IMG/VR virus record: IMGVR_UViG_3300030116_005478 | Coordinates: 1 to 32,630 of that record | From: a virus | Length of the DNA stretch: 32,630 nt | Direction: 5' to 3' (one strand) | Shown here: piece by piece, positions 1 to 9,923 of the stretch | Layout of the letters: each line of letters opens with the position of its first letter | How positions within the stretch are numbered: the first letter of the stretch is position 1 | Notes under the pieces: model-generated | Database searches by the model: none | Told to the model about the DNA's origin: nothing | Seen by the model: the letters and a program-made list of their open reading frames with translations, nothing else | Position numbers and translations under genes: made by a program

Positions 1-1
1 T

Positions 2-868
2 GCAGGAGGTGTTGGTGGTTTTAGAGATGGTAAGTTTGATTTAAAACGTGCGTTAACAAGTGGTCTTACAACTTATGGTATAGGGAGTTTAGCAAGAGCT
101 GCAGGTACTCCTGTTGGTCCGGAAGGCGGTGGAGTTCAAACAGTTCAAGCTGGTCCACAAACTGCCGTTGATCCAGTATCGGGCGCTGTTCCTAGCTCTA
201 GTAGTTATTATGTTCCCGACGCTGCAACTGTCGGACGTGCAGGAGTTCCAGCAGGACAAGGAATTACTAGCACAGCTCCTCCTATAACAACAAATCCCGC
301 TGCTGTTGATCCAAGTCTAACTGGGATAGATAGATTACAAGCAGAAGCAGTTGGCACAGGACAAAGGATTGGTGACACATTTAGTAATATTGTTTCAGGA
401 AATGTTGAGAGTGGAAAATTAATTGCTCCTACTCTAACAACTGTTGGAGGTATAACAGCTACAAAAGCTGGCGATGAGTATGCTAAACAACAAGCAGAAT
501 ACAAAGCTTTAACAGCGGCAGATGCAGCAGAAAAAGAAAGAAAACGTAGACTAGCTTTAGAAGCTATAAAAAGAAACCCATTTGGTTACAACGAAGGTGG
601 TGTGTCATCACTTCCTGCTAGATATTTAGATGGTGCAGGTGATGGTATGAGCGATTCAATACGAGCCAATATAGGTGGTATGCAAGAAGCAAGATTAGCT
701 GATGGAGAATTTGTAGTCCCTGCCGATGTAGTGGCAGACCTTGGTAACGGTTCCTCAAATGCAGGAGCTGAAAGATTATACTCCATGATGGATAGAATTA
801 GACAGGCACGTCATGGAACAACAAAACAACCGCCTGAAGTAAATGTAAATAAAGCATTACCAGCGTAG
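2..868 (+). CDS. Virion-associated protein, 5' end outside window
   Basis: The reading frame is open from base 2 to a TAG at 866-868, so the gene enters from the left and 288 C-terminal residues are visible. The ATG near 602-650 is internal; the frame upstream is clean and has the same composition. The visible part is Gly/Ala/Thr/Pro-rich, then has a basic helical stretch (AEKERKRRLALEAIKRN), then a conserved-looking C-terminus with the motif LADGEFVVPADVV followed by GAERLYSMMDRIRQARHG. I recall this 'DGEFVxPADVV' ending in structural-module proteins of marine phages; its function is not known to me. It lies 10 nt upstream of the next gene, whose SD (AGAGGAAAAG) follows its stop, so the two are probably co-transcribed. 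Virion role is inferred from neighbours. Confidence 0.7.
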   Translation, partial: AGGVGGFRDGKFDLKRALTSGLTTYGIGSLARAAGTPVGPEGGGVQTVQAGPQTAVDPVSGAVPSSSSYYVPDAATVGRAGVPAGQGITSTAPPITTNPAAVDPSLTGIDRLQAEAVGTGQRIGDTFSNIVSGNVESGKLIAPTLTTVGGITATKAGDEYAKQQAEYKALTAADAAEKERKRRLALEAIKRNPFGYNEGGVSSLPARYLDGAGDGMSDSIRANIGGMQEARLADGEFVVPADVVADLGNGSSNAGAERLYSMMDRIRQARHGTTKQPPEVNVNKALPA

Positions 869-878
869 AGGAAAAGAT

Positions 879-1799
879 ATGGTACAACAAGTAACCCAAG
901 TAACGAGTGAAATACCTGAGGTATTAGAACCTTATTTTACGGGCGACCCCGATGCAGGTATAACAGGCATAATGCCGAAAGCCCAAGAACTATTTGGGAA
1001 AGGTTTTGATCAAGTATACGGAGCAGGAGCGCAGTCTCTTATGGGTCTCGGTGGTATTGCTCCAATGTCAGCCTCACAGCAAGAACTTGGTAGGCAAATA
1101 GCAGGACTAGAAGCGCCGGGAGCATTTACTACAGCACAACAGGCTCAAGAAGCAGGTATTCAAGGCTTATTGGCAGCGCCCGGAAGGTTTGATTCAGCGG
1201 CAGCTCAAGCTTATATGTCACCGTTTATGGAAAATGTTGTTGACATAGAACAAAGAAAAGCAATTGATGCTGCAAAGAAAGCTCAACTGGATGCTAACTT
1301 AGCGTCAGCTAGACAAGGCACGTACGGTGGCGCAAGACAAGCTCTTTTAACAGGGGCTAGAGAATCAGGGCTTAGAACGCAACTTGGTGATATACGATCT
1401 AGAGGTTTACAAGCAGCTTTTGAAAATGCTCAAAAACAGTTTGGAGCAGATCGTGCTGCACAGATAGCAGCAGCTCAAGGATTAGGTACACTGGGACAAC
1501 AACAAGGAGCATTAGGAGTTCAACAACAAGCAGCAGAACTAGACCGACTCAAAACACTCGGTGCGTTTGGAGACTTAGAAAGAGCTATAATGCAAGAAGG
1601 CCTAAGCGCAGAAGGCGCATTTCAAAGACGTAGAGACGAGTTTGGACAACAGCAACTAGGTAACCTTGCAAACATCTTGCGTGGTGTACCAACAACAGAC
1701 ACAACACAAACAACTGCAGTGCCTCCACCAAGCTTTGCATCACAACTAACAGGTCTTGGTATTACAGGTCTAAGTTTAGCTAAATTATTAGGGGGTTAA
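879..1799 (+). CDS. Ala/Gln-rich virion-associated protein (306 aa)
   Basis: The ATG at 879 follows an SD-like AGAGGAAAAG. The protein is almost wholly alpha-helical in character, with many Ala, Gln and Gly. Around residues 108-114 it has AYMSPFMENVVD, followed by a helical repeat-like region (SARQGTYGGARQALLTGARESG). The C-terminal third is Gln-rich (GQQQGALGVQQQAAELDRL, then FQRRRDEFGQQQLGNL), and the protein ends in a Gly/Leu-rich tail. I recall the 'YMSPFMxNVVD' and 'GGARQA' patterns from marine phage structural modules, where these proteins lack an assigned function. No signal peptide, catalytic motif or transmembrane segment is evident. It could be an internal or ejected head protein or a neck/tail component. 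The next gene starts 2 nt after its stop. Confidence 0.65.
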   Translation: MVQQVTQVTSEIPEVLEPYFTGDPDAGITGIMPKAQELFGKGFDQVYGAGAQSLMGLGGIAPMSASQQELGRQIAGLEAPGAFTTAQQAQEAGIQGLLAAPGRFDSAAAQAYMSPFMENVVDIEQRKAIDAAKKAQLDANLASARQGTYGGARQALLTGARESGLRTQLGDIRSRGLQAAFENAQKQFGADRAAQIAAAQGLGTLGQQQGALGVQQQAAELDRLKTLGAFGDLERAIMQEGLSAEGAFQRRRDEFGQQQLGNLANILRGVPTTDTTQTTAVPPPSFASQLTGLGITGLSLAKLLGG

Positions 1800-1801
1800 A
1801 A

Positions 1802-3574
1802 ATGATTCCGCAACGAGGTCTAACTACTATATTAAAAGATAAAATGGCTAATATAGAAGCCAAGGCTAGAGCTTTTTTAATGTCAGATGACAAAATAGGT
1901 TTTATAGCAAAACTTATGCAAGATAGCCCTACCGAAGTTGCTCCTATTGTGAACGCAGGAAGAAGAATAGCAGGTGAACAAAAAGCTATGATGATGGCGC
2001 AAGCTCAAGGCACACAACCTTCAGTCACAGAAAACAATTTAAAAGCAATTACAGAGCCTGTAACTGTCGCTAGAAGTGGTGGAGCCATTTCATCTTTACC
2101 AATAAAAGATAGTATGTTTAGAGCAGCAGGTGGTGGTATTGTTGCGTTTGCAAATGGTGGTGGTATACAACCAAATTTTTATCCGGGACTACCGGGTGTA
2201 AATAGGGCGCAAGCAATAGAAAATGAAAAAAGAAAAAGAATTATGGAGGCTGAAAGAGAAGCTAATAAACAAGGTAAAACTCTATTTGCGCCTAGAAGAA
2301 ATCCGGGTTTTGTAGATTTCCTTGGAGAAGATAGCCCGATAACCACACCTTCATTACCTCCCGGTCAAGCATACACGCCGGGTATATTTGGTTTAATGCG
2401 AGGACAGTTAGCAAATCAAAAAGCTGCTGAAGCCGTGGATACACCTAGACCTCAGTTGTCACAAGCTGACATACAAGCTATTGCTTCAGGTGATAAAACA
2501 GCACAAGACGTAGATTTATCAAGAGCGGCTGATATAGACCCATTGAAGGACGCTATGCTCAGTGATGACCAAGCTAAATTGACTGATTTACAAAGATTAG
2601 AAAAATTTGCTGGAAGTGGAGATACAGGAAAAGGACCTAAAAATTTATTGAAGGACGATTTTACTCCAACAATGGTTGATACAGGTTTAATGGGGAAAGA
2701 AGAAAGAAAAGCACCTGACAGAATACAGTTTGAGTTTACAGATGCGGACACATTATTAAAAGAAGCTCAAGAAACAGCCGATAGTATATTTAAAAAAGTA
2801 GAAGGCTCAGATGACTTTGCAAATCCAGAAAAAGCGGTTGCAGATACACGAGCATTTTTTGAGAAGTCTGGTGTAGATTTAACTAACGCAGCACAAAAAG
2901 CAGCTTTGGATAAGCAAGAAGCATTATTAGCCAAGGATAAAAAAGAAGGTGCTATGTATGCGTTACTTGAGTTTGGTTTTGGTTTAATGGCAGGTAAAAG
3001 CCCAAATGCTTTAACTAATGTGGGAGAAGCAGGTAAAGCAGTAGCGCCAAGACTATTCCAGTTACAAAAAGATATAAGAAAAGGCAACGAGCGTTTAACA
3101 GATGCTAGACTTAAATTAGCAGAATTAGAAAATGCTCAAAAAATGGGTATAGCTAAAGTTTCTATGGAAAGAATAGAAAAAGAGAAAGAAAGAATAGCTA
3201 GAGCAAACGACAGATTAATGCAAACTAAAGCTTCATTTATTAACTCTTTCATGCAAAACAGAAGGATGTTAGAAACTTCTAAACTTAGCGCAATGACAAA
3301 TCTACAAACTGCTCAGATGAGAGTTGAGGCGCAAGATAGAGCAACGCAAGCTCAACTTGATAAGGTCACTAGAGCGAAATTGGTAGATGACGCACTGAAA
3401 TTACCAGAACCAGAAAGAACAGAACGTTTAGAAGAAATTTCAAGAGCGTACATTAGACCAGATCCTTTTGCGAGTCTTGGTGAGCGACTTAGGACGGCTG
3501 GTAAGGGAGTAGGACTAGAAGATAAAGAAATTACTGCTTTGGAAAATAGGTTAGGACTAACACAAATAAAATGA
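1802..3574 (+). CDS. Virion-associated protein with Gly-rich motif and coiled coil (590 aa)
   Basis: The ATG at 1802 is preceded by GGGGGTTAAAA, and the 3' end overlaps the next start as ATGA (3571-3574). Near residues 104-122 is a Gly-rich segment (MFRAAGGGIVAFANGGGI). A disordered, charged middle follows. Around residues 385-415 is a hydrophobic Gly-rich stretch (LLEFGFGLMAGKSPNAL), and about 420-520 is a long Lys/Glu/Ala coiled-coil region. The hydrophobic segment inside a soluble protein would fit an internal virion protein that meets the host membrane during DNA ejection, but that is inference. I recognise the 'GGGI' and 'GLMAGKSPNALTNVG' patterns from marine phage structural clusters; no enzymatic domain is seen. 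Confidence 0.65.
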   Translation: MIPQRGLTTILKDKMANIEAKARAFLMSDDKIGFIAKLMQDSPTEVAPIVNAGRRIAGEQKAMMMAQAQGTQPSVTENNLKAITEPVTVARSGGAISSLPIKDSMFRAAGGGIVAFANGGGIQPNFYPGLPGVNRAQAIENEKRKRIMEAEREANKQGKTLFAPRRNPGFVDFLGEDSPITTPSLPPGQAYTPGIFGLMRGQLANQKAAEAVDTPRPQLSQADIQAIASGDKTAQDVDLSRAADIDPLKDAMLSDDQAKLTDLQRLEKFAGSGDTGKGPKNLLKDDFTPTMVDTGLMGKEERKAPDRIQFEFTDADTLLKEAQETADSIFKKVEGSDDFANPEKAVADTRAFFEKSGVDLTNAAQKAALDKQEALLAKDKKEGAMYALLEFGFGLMAGKSPNALTNVGEAGKAVAPRLFQLQKDIRKGNERLTDARLKLAELENAQKMGIAKVSMERIEKEKERIARANDRLMQTKASFINSFMQNRRMLETSKLSAMTNLQTAQMRVEAQDRATQAQLDKVTRAKLVDDALKLPEPERTERLEEISRAYIRPDPFASLGERLRTAGKGVGLEDKEITALENRLGLTQIK

Positions 3575-6500
3575 CCCCAAAAGAAAAATATAGAGCTTTA
3601 GGAGAGAATTTCTTAAAAATATACCGCTCTCCAGAATATGGACCTGAAGTTGCTCAACAGTATTTGGCTTCTTACAACTTAGACTTTGAAAGCCTTAACA
3701 AAGCCATAGATGCTACAGATGATGAGACTACTTTTAGTGAGTTTATAGATCAGGTTCAAGAAGGGTTTAAAGGTATTATTCCCGGTGCGGCAGGTACAGT
3801 CGAGACTGCGGCTGTTGGTGCTTCTGCATTAGCAGATGACGAGGGCTTTGTAACAGAAAAAGGTATCCGTGATACAGCATCAGATGTATTAAGACCATTG
3901 AAAGAATTTGCAGCTCCAGAAGCAGGGTTTGAAGAATCTGCTGGTAGAAAGATTGGTGAAGGTTTAGGTTCATTTTTATCTTTTGTAGGTTTAGGATTAA
4001 TACCCGGATTTGGTAAAGCAGGACTAGCAGGGTTTGCCGCAGCTACAGGAGCAGGTGAAGCACGTTTACGTGCAGAAGCAGAAAATGCTACTCCAGAACA
4101 AATTAGTGATGCGACATTCCGTGGAACTTTTGTTGGTCTATCAGAAGCGCTTGCTCCTGCTAAAGTTTTAGGCCGTATTAAACGAACTAAAGAGGGAGCT
4201 ACAGCAGTAAATAAAGCTGTTGATAGAATATCCAGTGCTGCTATAACGGGAGGAATAGAAGGCGCACAAGAAGCTGCCGCAGGTATAGCTCAAAACTTTA
4301 TAGCTCAAGACATATATAAACCGGAACAAGAATTAGTAGAAGGTCTTGGGGAAAACTTTACGATTGGAGCCACAGTTGGTGTAATAGCACAAGGATTATT
4401 TGATTTAGCCATACCACGTGCAACAAAAACTGCAAAAGCTACCACAGAAGAAAAACCTGCTACTCAAGAAGATACAGAACCTGCAAAGATGCCTACAGTA
4501 CAGGAAGAGTTATTTCCTGATGATAAAAAACCTAGTAGAGCTGAATTGTCAGAAGTGTCCAAGAAAGAAAGAGAACTAAATAAAGAAGCATTTGGGCTAG
4601 ACGTGTCTCAAGAACAATTAAAACGTGCAGACTTTAGAGACCTTGAAAAAGAAAAAACAGATCAATTCATCATAAAAGAAATTAAAAATACAAGAGATGA
4701 GTTTGATATGTTCCAGCGTGAGAACCAAAGGCTTGAGGCTGCTTTTAATAAATCAAAAGATACAGCGGAACGAAACAGGTTAGGAAAACTAGGCCAAGAG
4801 AATTTTGCTACTATGGCTACATTAGAGCAAAAGATAAACACGTTAAAAGAACAGGCCGCTAAACGCAGGATTGCTAAATCTAAGTATGAAAGACCGACAA
4901 CTCCAAAAGGACAAGCAGAGCTTGATTTCTCTGGCACTTTAGAAGACACAAGAGACCCAGTTAAAGCCCCACTACCCAAAGCCACGGCACTAGGTGGATT
5001 AGACCCAAATGTAAAATTAACTCCTGAACAGGAAGATTTTTTTATACAAGAAAGAACTAAAGCAGCCGTAGGGAAAAAAACAAAGGGAGAGGTTTTATCT
5101 GCTGAAGAAAAAGTATTAGCAGATGCAAGAGATAGAGAAATAAGACAGACAGAAGTTGACTTACAACAAACAGGGGTGCAAAAAAGAGTACCACCCTTAG
5201 TATTAAAGTCTCCTGAAGATGTTGTGTTAGGCACTCGTCAACAAGAGCAAGAATTATTGGAAGATTTAGAAGGTATAAAAAGTATTAGACAAAAGCAGTT
5301 AGATGAATTAGAGCAAGAAATAGCTAATACCACTGATAGAAATGCAAAAAGAAGGCTACAGAGAAGATTTAACAGAGTTGCTGAAGATATAAAAGGTATA
5401 AATGAAAGATTACCTCAACAACTTTTTGATGTAAGTAGAGCTAAAGATGAGGCAGTGCCGACGCCAGAAGCACCCCAAAAAATAACTGAAGCAGATTTCA
5501 AAGAGATGGGCATAGGAGCCACAAACAAAAGTCTGCGTAAAAAAATACTTGGTAAAAATTTAGATAACCCAGATGAAAGAGCTGAAGTACGTGATGCTTT
5601 AAACACATATGTGCAAACTGGCAATAAAAGTGAAGGGTTACGAAACCGAGTAGAAAGTTATTTAGCTAAACCTGTATTTGCAGAACAACTATCCTTGGGT
5701 TTACCACAACCAGTAACTCCAACACCAGAACCAGTAACTCCAACACCAGAACCAGTGGTAGAAGAATTATCGGCAGAAGATCAAGCTGCTATAGAACAAG
5801 AGTTACAGGCAGAACAAGCAGTGGTAGGACAAACAAAACTAGAAGGGAAAGGAGATCTTCCTATAGGAGAGATTTCTCGTCCTGTTCCATTAGAAGTTAC
5901 AAAAGATTTTAAAAAAGCTTTTCCTAAAACGGCCACAGAAACAGAAGCTGTGAGTGAATCAATGGAGGGGTTAGGAAAGTCTTTAGAAAAGTTTATTAAA
6001 AGAATACGTAAAGCAAGAGAAGAAAAGAAAGAGAAAGAAGCTAAGAAAAAACTTACAAAACAAGAACAACAAGAGTCTTTACAGACTGCTATAGTTGCAA
6101 CTCCTCTAAACGAATATATACAAAGACAACACAAAACAAAAACCCTAAATGAAGATAGAGAGTTAGAATATTTTGCAGCAGATTTGTACGTAGAGGGAAG
6201 AACTAAATTAGGTAAGATAAACCTAACTGACGTTGAGACTGGTCCAAAAAGAAGAGTAAATACAATAAAATACTCTGGTTTAACTAAAACCGAAAGAACC
6301 GTTTTAGAAAGCTTAAATGAAGAACAAAAAACAAAAGTAGATAATAAAGTTCTTGAACTGATAGCTACCGAAGAAAAAGCAGAAAAGTTTCAAGAGAGGC
6401 TAAAACGAGAAAAAGAAACTAAAGAAGCTGAACTAAAAGAAGGTAATACACACGTAAAAGCTATCGTAAAAATAAAAAATGAAATTATAAAAGATTGGAA

Positions 6501-9500
6501 AAATGCTCCTAGGATAGATGTTGTACCGAATGAAAACAGACTTCCTGCAAAAATACAAACTTACTTAGAAAACAAGCGTAACGATGATTATCTTAATACC
6601 ATTAATAGAGTAAGAGGTGTGTTTGATGCAGAAACTAATACTGTTTACTTAGTAGCCAACGCACTTAAAGCTAATAACCAACAAGTTGCAGAAACTATAT
6701 TACATGAGTCCATAGGACACTTTGGTTTACGTGCTGTGTTAGGCGATAAATACAAAGAAACGATGCAAAAAATCTACAAAGACGGTAATAAAGAATTACA
6801 ACAAATAGTAAATACCATGATGCAGACAGAGGGTTTATCAAAAGAATCTGCTGTAGAAGAATTAATAGCCGATAGCGCTGAAAAGTTAGCTAGTGGGAAT
6901 AACATAATATCTACTTTAAAATCACTTGTTAACAAAACAATTGTTTTGATTAAAAAATTCTTGAGGGATAATTTAGGTATTAAAATATCTGACAATAAGA
7001 CTGTAGAAGACTTAGTGGCTAAATCACTAAACTTTGTTATAAATGGTAGGAAAATAGAATTAGATAAAATAAAAAGAAGTCCATATGCGGCAGAAATAAT
7101 GCTACAAAGTGTGGCGTTAGATGCACCGGGTACTCTTGCTATAGAGAATTTGCTTTCTAAAAATATTTCTAACAAAGGTAATAATAAAGTATTCAAAGAG
7201 TTCGTAGAAAAAAATTCTTCTGTTACTGATATGAAAGGGTTTTTCTCTAGGGCAGCGGCTAGGATAGAAGTAGAAGTAGGTTTTAAAGGTGCTTCAGTAG
7301 AACGTAAATTAAAGAAACTATATAACGGAGCAATTAGAAACGTATTAGGTGATATAAGACCTGACTTGTTTTTAACAATGGCTGAACACTCAGATACATT
7401 AGGAACGGCTGTTATGAAGCAAGGTAAGTTGATGTTCTCAAAAGAGACTGGATGGCAAGCCGTTAAAGATAAAGATTCTTTGTTTGAAGCATACCAACAA
7501 ATCGCTGATTTTGGACAGCAAATACGTGACCCACAAAAAGCTATGGATGTAGTTAGTGATGTGTTAGTCGCAGTAAGAGCAAATGAACTTAAAAAATATA
7601 GAAAAGATATACCTGAAGAATTGTTACCTTCTCAAGATGCTATTAACGCAGGGTTAAAAGTACGAGAAATGTATCCTCAGATACAAAAAATAGAAAATAC
7701 ATTAAAAAATTACAGATTTAATTTAATAGATGCCTTAGTAGAAGCAGGGAGTATATCAAAAGATAAAGCTGATTTATGGAAAGCGGCCTCAGGATACATA
7801 CCTTGGAACCGTCTAAAAGATGAAGATGTTAGTAGGTTTGAAAGAGAGCCTAAAAAAGTTATAAGAGAATTAGTAACCAGAACTGACACACGTAAGTTAG
7901 AAGGTAGTAAAGCAGAAATAAATAACGTGATGAGTAATATGGTTGGGTTGTCTTTTTGGATGGTTAATAGTGCAGTGCGTAATCACGCCGCACTTAGTTT
8001 AGTTGATACATTTGCAAAACCACAAAAAGATGGTGGACTAGCTACGTACGAAAAAGGTGTTTTAGTTGAAGGCGCTAAAAAAGTTAAAGGTATAGCAGAA
8101 AATGCGTCTCAAGATCAACAAGATAGAACAGTGCAAGTATATAGAAATGGTAAAAGAGAGTTTTATGAATTTGCTGATATATTAGACGTATATGCCTTTA
8201 AAGGTTTAGAAGTACCTACTTCAAAAATTATTGACGGATTTACTCTTGCATCTAATGCTCTAAGAAAAGGTGTTACAGCTATGCCTGAATTTGCGTTTAG
8301 TCAGTTATTTCAAGACGCATCACGTGCATATGTATTGTCTGGAACTCAAAATCCTTTTAGGACGGCAAGTGGTGTAGTTAACCCATTAGCATATTTTTCT
8401 TCTAGGTTTTTAAAAGATCCAACGATTGAAAAATTACGTAGTTTTGGGATAACTGGGTCTTATGATTTGATGCACGGTAAAGCACAAAAAGAAATAATGA
8501 AAGAGTTTAATTTAAATGAGAAAAAACCTTATGATGCTTTACTAAACCCTCTTTCTAAAACATTTGATTTCTTAGAAAATTTCTCAATAGCATCGGATGC
8601 TAACTTACGAAAAGCTATATATGAACAAACATTAAGAGAGACTAAGTCTGAAAGATTTCCTGACGGTGATATATTGGAGGCTAGATACAGAGCGCAAGAG
8701 ATAATTAATTTTAAACGACAAGGCGCCAATAAAACCGTAGCTGTTGCAAGACAGATTGTGCCATTTTTAAATGCGTATATACAGGGTATGAGTGTCTACT
8801 ATAGAACAATGATGGGAGAAGGAATTACTAACCAAGAAAAACGTGCGGCATTTAATTTATTCCTAAGTTCAGCAGCTAAACTAACGGCTTTAAGTTTTTT
8901 ATATGCCACATTAGTTGCAGGAGATGAAGAATATGAAGCACAAGAAGATTATATAAAAAACAAAAATTTCTTTATACCGGGTACACCGTTAAAAATACCT
9001 GTTGCTCCAGAAATAGGTTTTTTATTTAAAGTTTTACCCGAAAGAACATACAGTTACATAGCTAGTCAAGGAACAGAAAGACCACAGGATGCAACTAAAT
9101 TTTTTGAGGCTATGAGAACAGCTTTTGTTGATAGTTTTAGTGGCCCAAACTTAACTCCTCAATTACTTAAAACCCCTGTCGAGTTACTCGTAAATTATTC
9201 TTTCTTTAGAGATGCTCCTATCGTACCTACACGATTAAAAAATTTAGAAGAAGAGCTTCAATTTACTTCATCTACGTCAGAGTTTTCTAAATTTATAGCG
9301 CCATATATGCTGGGTAATCCCATACAAATAGATTATTTTATAAAAGGTATGTTTGGCATATTAGGAGGAAACGTATTATACGCAACTAACTTAATAACTG
9401 CGCCAAATAGAAGAGATTTTAACTATTATGAAATACCGATTGTAAAAACATTCACTCGTGATGCAATACCGTCTGGTCTTAAATCAGAGTTTTATGCTCT

Positions 9501-9804
9501 TAGAGATGATATGGACAGAGTAGCAGATTCAGTTCGTCAACTATCTTTAAACCCTGCCGATGCCGATAACTTAATAGAATATTTAAGTAAGGATAACAAC
9601 TACGATAAGCTTTACATATCTAAAATATTAGATAGCGTACAAAGACAATTATCTATGTCCAGAAGAGCAAAGCGAGATATTGAAGCAAGTAAAGATTTAT
9701 CCAGTGAGCAAAAACAAGAACTTGTTAACAGAATAGACGAGCATGACAATATGCTTATAAGGTCTATAAACATACCTAAAATTAGAAAATACCTAGGGTA
9801 CTAA
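3571..9804 (+). CDS. Giant polyvalent virion protein with zincin-like and LPD38-like regions (2077 aa)
   Basis: This is the largest gene in the window and the last of the plus-strand block, coupled to its predecessor by ATGA. Visible architecture: residues ~120-290 are Gly/Ala-rich and hydrophobic (GLGSFLSFVGLGLIPGFG); ~300-700 are charged coiled coil; ~714-727 are a PVTPTPE tandem repeat linker; ~790-900 are Lys/Glu-rich. HESIGHFG at 1045-1052 is followed by EELIAD at 1096-1101, an HEXXGH plus EExxAD arrangement that could ligate zinc. From ~1540 on is a segment like the large-polyvalent-protein domain LPD38 (ALRKGVTAMPEFAFSQLFQD). Such multi-domain proteins in tailed phages are thought to be packaged and delivered with the DNA, with protease or anti-defence roles. 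Delivery and peptidase activity are inferred; the position in the structural block supports a virion protein. Confidence 0.75.
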   Translation: MTPKEKYRALGENFLKIYRSPEYGPEVAQQYLASYNLDFESLNKAIDATDDETTFSEFIDQVQEGFKGIIPGAAGTVETAAVGASALADDEGFVTEKGIRDTASDVLRPLKEFAAPEAGFEESAGRKIGEGLGSFLSFVGLGLIPGFGKAGLAGFAAATGAGEARLRAEAENATPEQISDATFRGTFVGLSEALAPAKVLGRIKRTKEGATAVNKAVDRISSAAITGGIEGAQEAAAGIAQNFIAQDIYKPEQELVEGLGENFTIGATVGVIAQGLFDLAIPRATKTAKATTEEKPATQEDTEPAKMPTVQEELFPDDKKPSRAELSEVSKKERELNKEAFGLDVSQEQLKRADFRDLEKEKTDQFIIKEIKNTRDEFDMFQRENQRLEAAFNKSKDTAERNRLGKLGQENFATMATLEQKINTLKEQAAKRRIAKSKYERPTTPKGQAELDFSGTLEDTRDPVKAPLPKATALGGLDPNVKLTPEQEDFFIQERTKAAVGKKTKGEVLSAEEKVLADARDREIRQTEVDLQQTGVQKRVPPLVLKSPEDVVLGTRQQEQELLEDLEGIKSIRQKQLDELEQEIANTTDRNAKRRLQRRFNRVAEDIKGINERLPQQLFDVSRAKDEAVPTPEAPQKITEADFKEMGIGATNKSLRKKILGKNLDNPDERAEVRDALNTYVQTGNKSEGLRNRVESYLAKPVFAEQLSLGLPQPVTPTPEPVTPTPEPVVEELSAEDQAAIEQELQAEQAVVGQTKLEGKGDLPIGEISRPVPLEVTKDFKKAFPKTATETEAVSESMEGLGKSLEKFIKRIRKAREEKKEKEAKKKLTKQEQQESLQTAIVATPLNEYIQRQHKTKTLNEDRELEYFAADLYVEGRTKLGKINLTDVETGPKRRVNTIKYSGLTKTERTVLESLNEEQKTKVDNKVLELIATEEKAEKFQERLKREKETKEAELKEGNTHVKAIVKIKNEIIKDWKNAPRIDVVPNENRLPAKIQTYLENKRNDDYLNTINRVRGVFDAETNTVYLVANALKANNQQVAETILHESIGHFGLRAVLGDKYKETMQKIYKDGNKELQQIVNTMMQTEGLSKESAVEELIADSAEKLASGNNIISTLKSLVNKTIVLIKKFLRDNLGIKISDNKTVEDLVAKSLNFVINGRKIELDKIKRSPYAAEIMLQSVALDAPGTLAIENLLSKNISNKGNNKVFKEFVEKNSSVTDMKGFFSRAAARIEVEVGFKGASVERKLKKLYNGAIRNVLGDIRPDLFLTMAEHSDTLGTAVMKQGKLMFSKETGWQAVKDKDSLFEAYQQIADFGQQIRDPQKAMDVVSDVLVAVRANELKKYRKDIPEELLPSQDAINAGLKVREMYPQIQKIENTLKNYRFNLIDALVEAGSISKDKADLWKAASGYIPWNRLKDEDVSRFEREPKKVIRELVTRTDTRKLEGSKAEINNVMSNMVGLSFWMVNSAVRNHAALSLVDTFAKPQKDGGLATYEKGVLVEGAKKVKGIAENASQDQQDRTVQVYRNGKREFYEFADILDVYAFKGLEVPTSKIIDGFTLASNALRKGVTAMPEFAFSQLFQDASRAYVLSGTQNPFRTASGVVNPLAYFSSRFLKDPTIEKLRSFGITGSYDLMHGKAQKEIMKEFNLNEKKPYDALLNPLSKTFDFLENFSIASDANLRKAIYEQTLRETKSERFPDGDILEARYRAQEIINFKRQGANKTVAVARQIVPFLNAYIQGMSVYYRTMMGEGITNQEKRAAFNLFLSSAAKLTALSFLYATLVAGDEEYEAQEDYIKNKNFFIPGTPLKIPVAPEIGFLFKVLPERTYSYIASQGTERPQDATKFFEAMRTAFVDSFSGPNLTPQLLKTPVELLVNYSFFRDAPIVPTRLKNLEEELQFTSSTSEFSKFIAPYMLGNPIQIDYFIKGMFGILGGNVLYATNLITAPNRRDFNYYEIPIVKTFTRDAIPSGLKSEFYALRDDMDRVADSVRQLSLNPADADNLIEYLSKDNNYDKLYISKILDSVQRQLSMSRRAKRDIEASKDLSSEQKQELVNRIDEHDNMLIRSINIPKIRKYLGY
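5710..5751 (+). repeat. Two tandem 21-bp units encoding PVTPTPE
   Basis: A 21-bp unit (starting CCAGTAACTCC) occurs twice in perfect tandem inside the giant virion gene, and a third copy begins at 5752. It encodes two PVTPTPE units, a proline-rich spacer between the charged N-terminal coiled coil and the following acidic segment. The DNA-level identity suggests recent slippage duplication. Confidence 0.85.
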
Positions 9805-9809
9805 AAAAA

Positions 9810-9842
9810 CCCCCAGTAAAGTGTCCGCTCTCTACCGGGGGG
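9810..9842 (-). terminator. Rho-independent terminator for leftward transcripts
   Basis: A CCCCC run at 9810-9814 pairs with a GGGGG run at 9837-9842, with a few further pairs inside (AGTA against TACC). Read on the minus strand the hairpin is followed directly by seven T residues (9803-9809), the classical intrinsic-terminator layout. It lies about 80 nt beyond the last minus-strand gene (stop at 9924), so it would end leftward transcription before it runs into the virion block. On the plus strand no T-run follows. Confidence 0.7.
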
Positions 9843-9849
9843 AAAGATG

Positions 9850-9892
9850 CCTTTCTAATTTTCGGTGAAGGAGAGCCAAAAACCTAGAAAGG
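9850..9892. other. Long inverted repeat at the convergent gene junction
   Basis: CCTTTCTA at 9850-9857 is the exact reverse complement of TAGAAAGG at 9885-9892. Inside, TTTT(C)GG and CCAAAA can extend the helix. The element lies just after the plus-strand virion gene ends and beside the minus-strand terminator. It may protect the 3' end of virion mRNA or slow polymerase from the left; no T-run follows on either strand, so a simple intrinsic terminator is unlikely. Confidence 0.5.
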
Positions 9893-9923
9893 ACTTTCAT
9901 ACTTATTTATAATAGTACAGATT

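Noticed and set aside
208-504. 98-codon minus-strand frame opposite the first virion gene
   Set aside because: It lies antisense to a clean plus-strand coding frame with typical virion motifs; it is a shadow frame.
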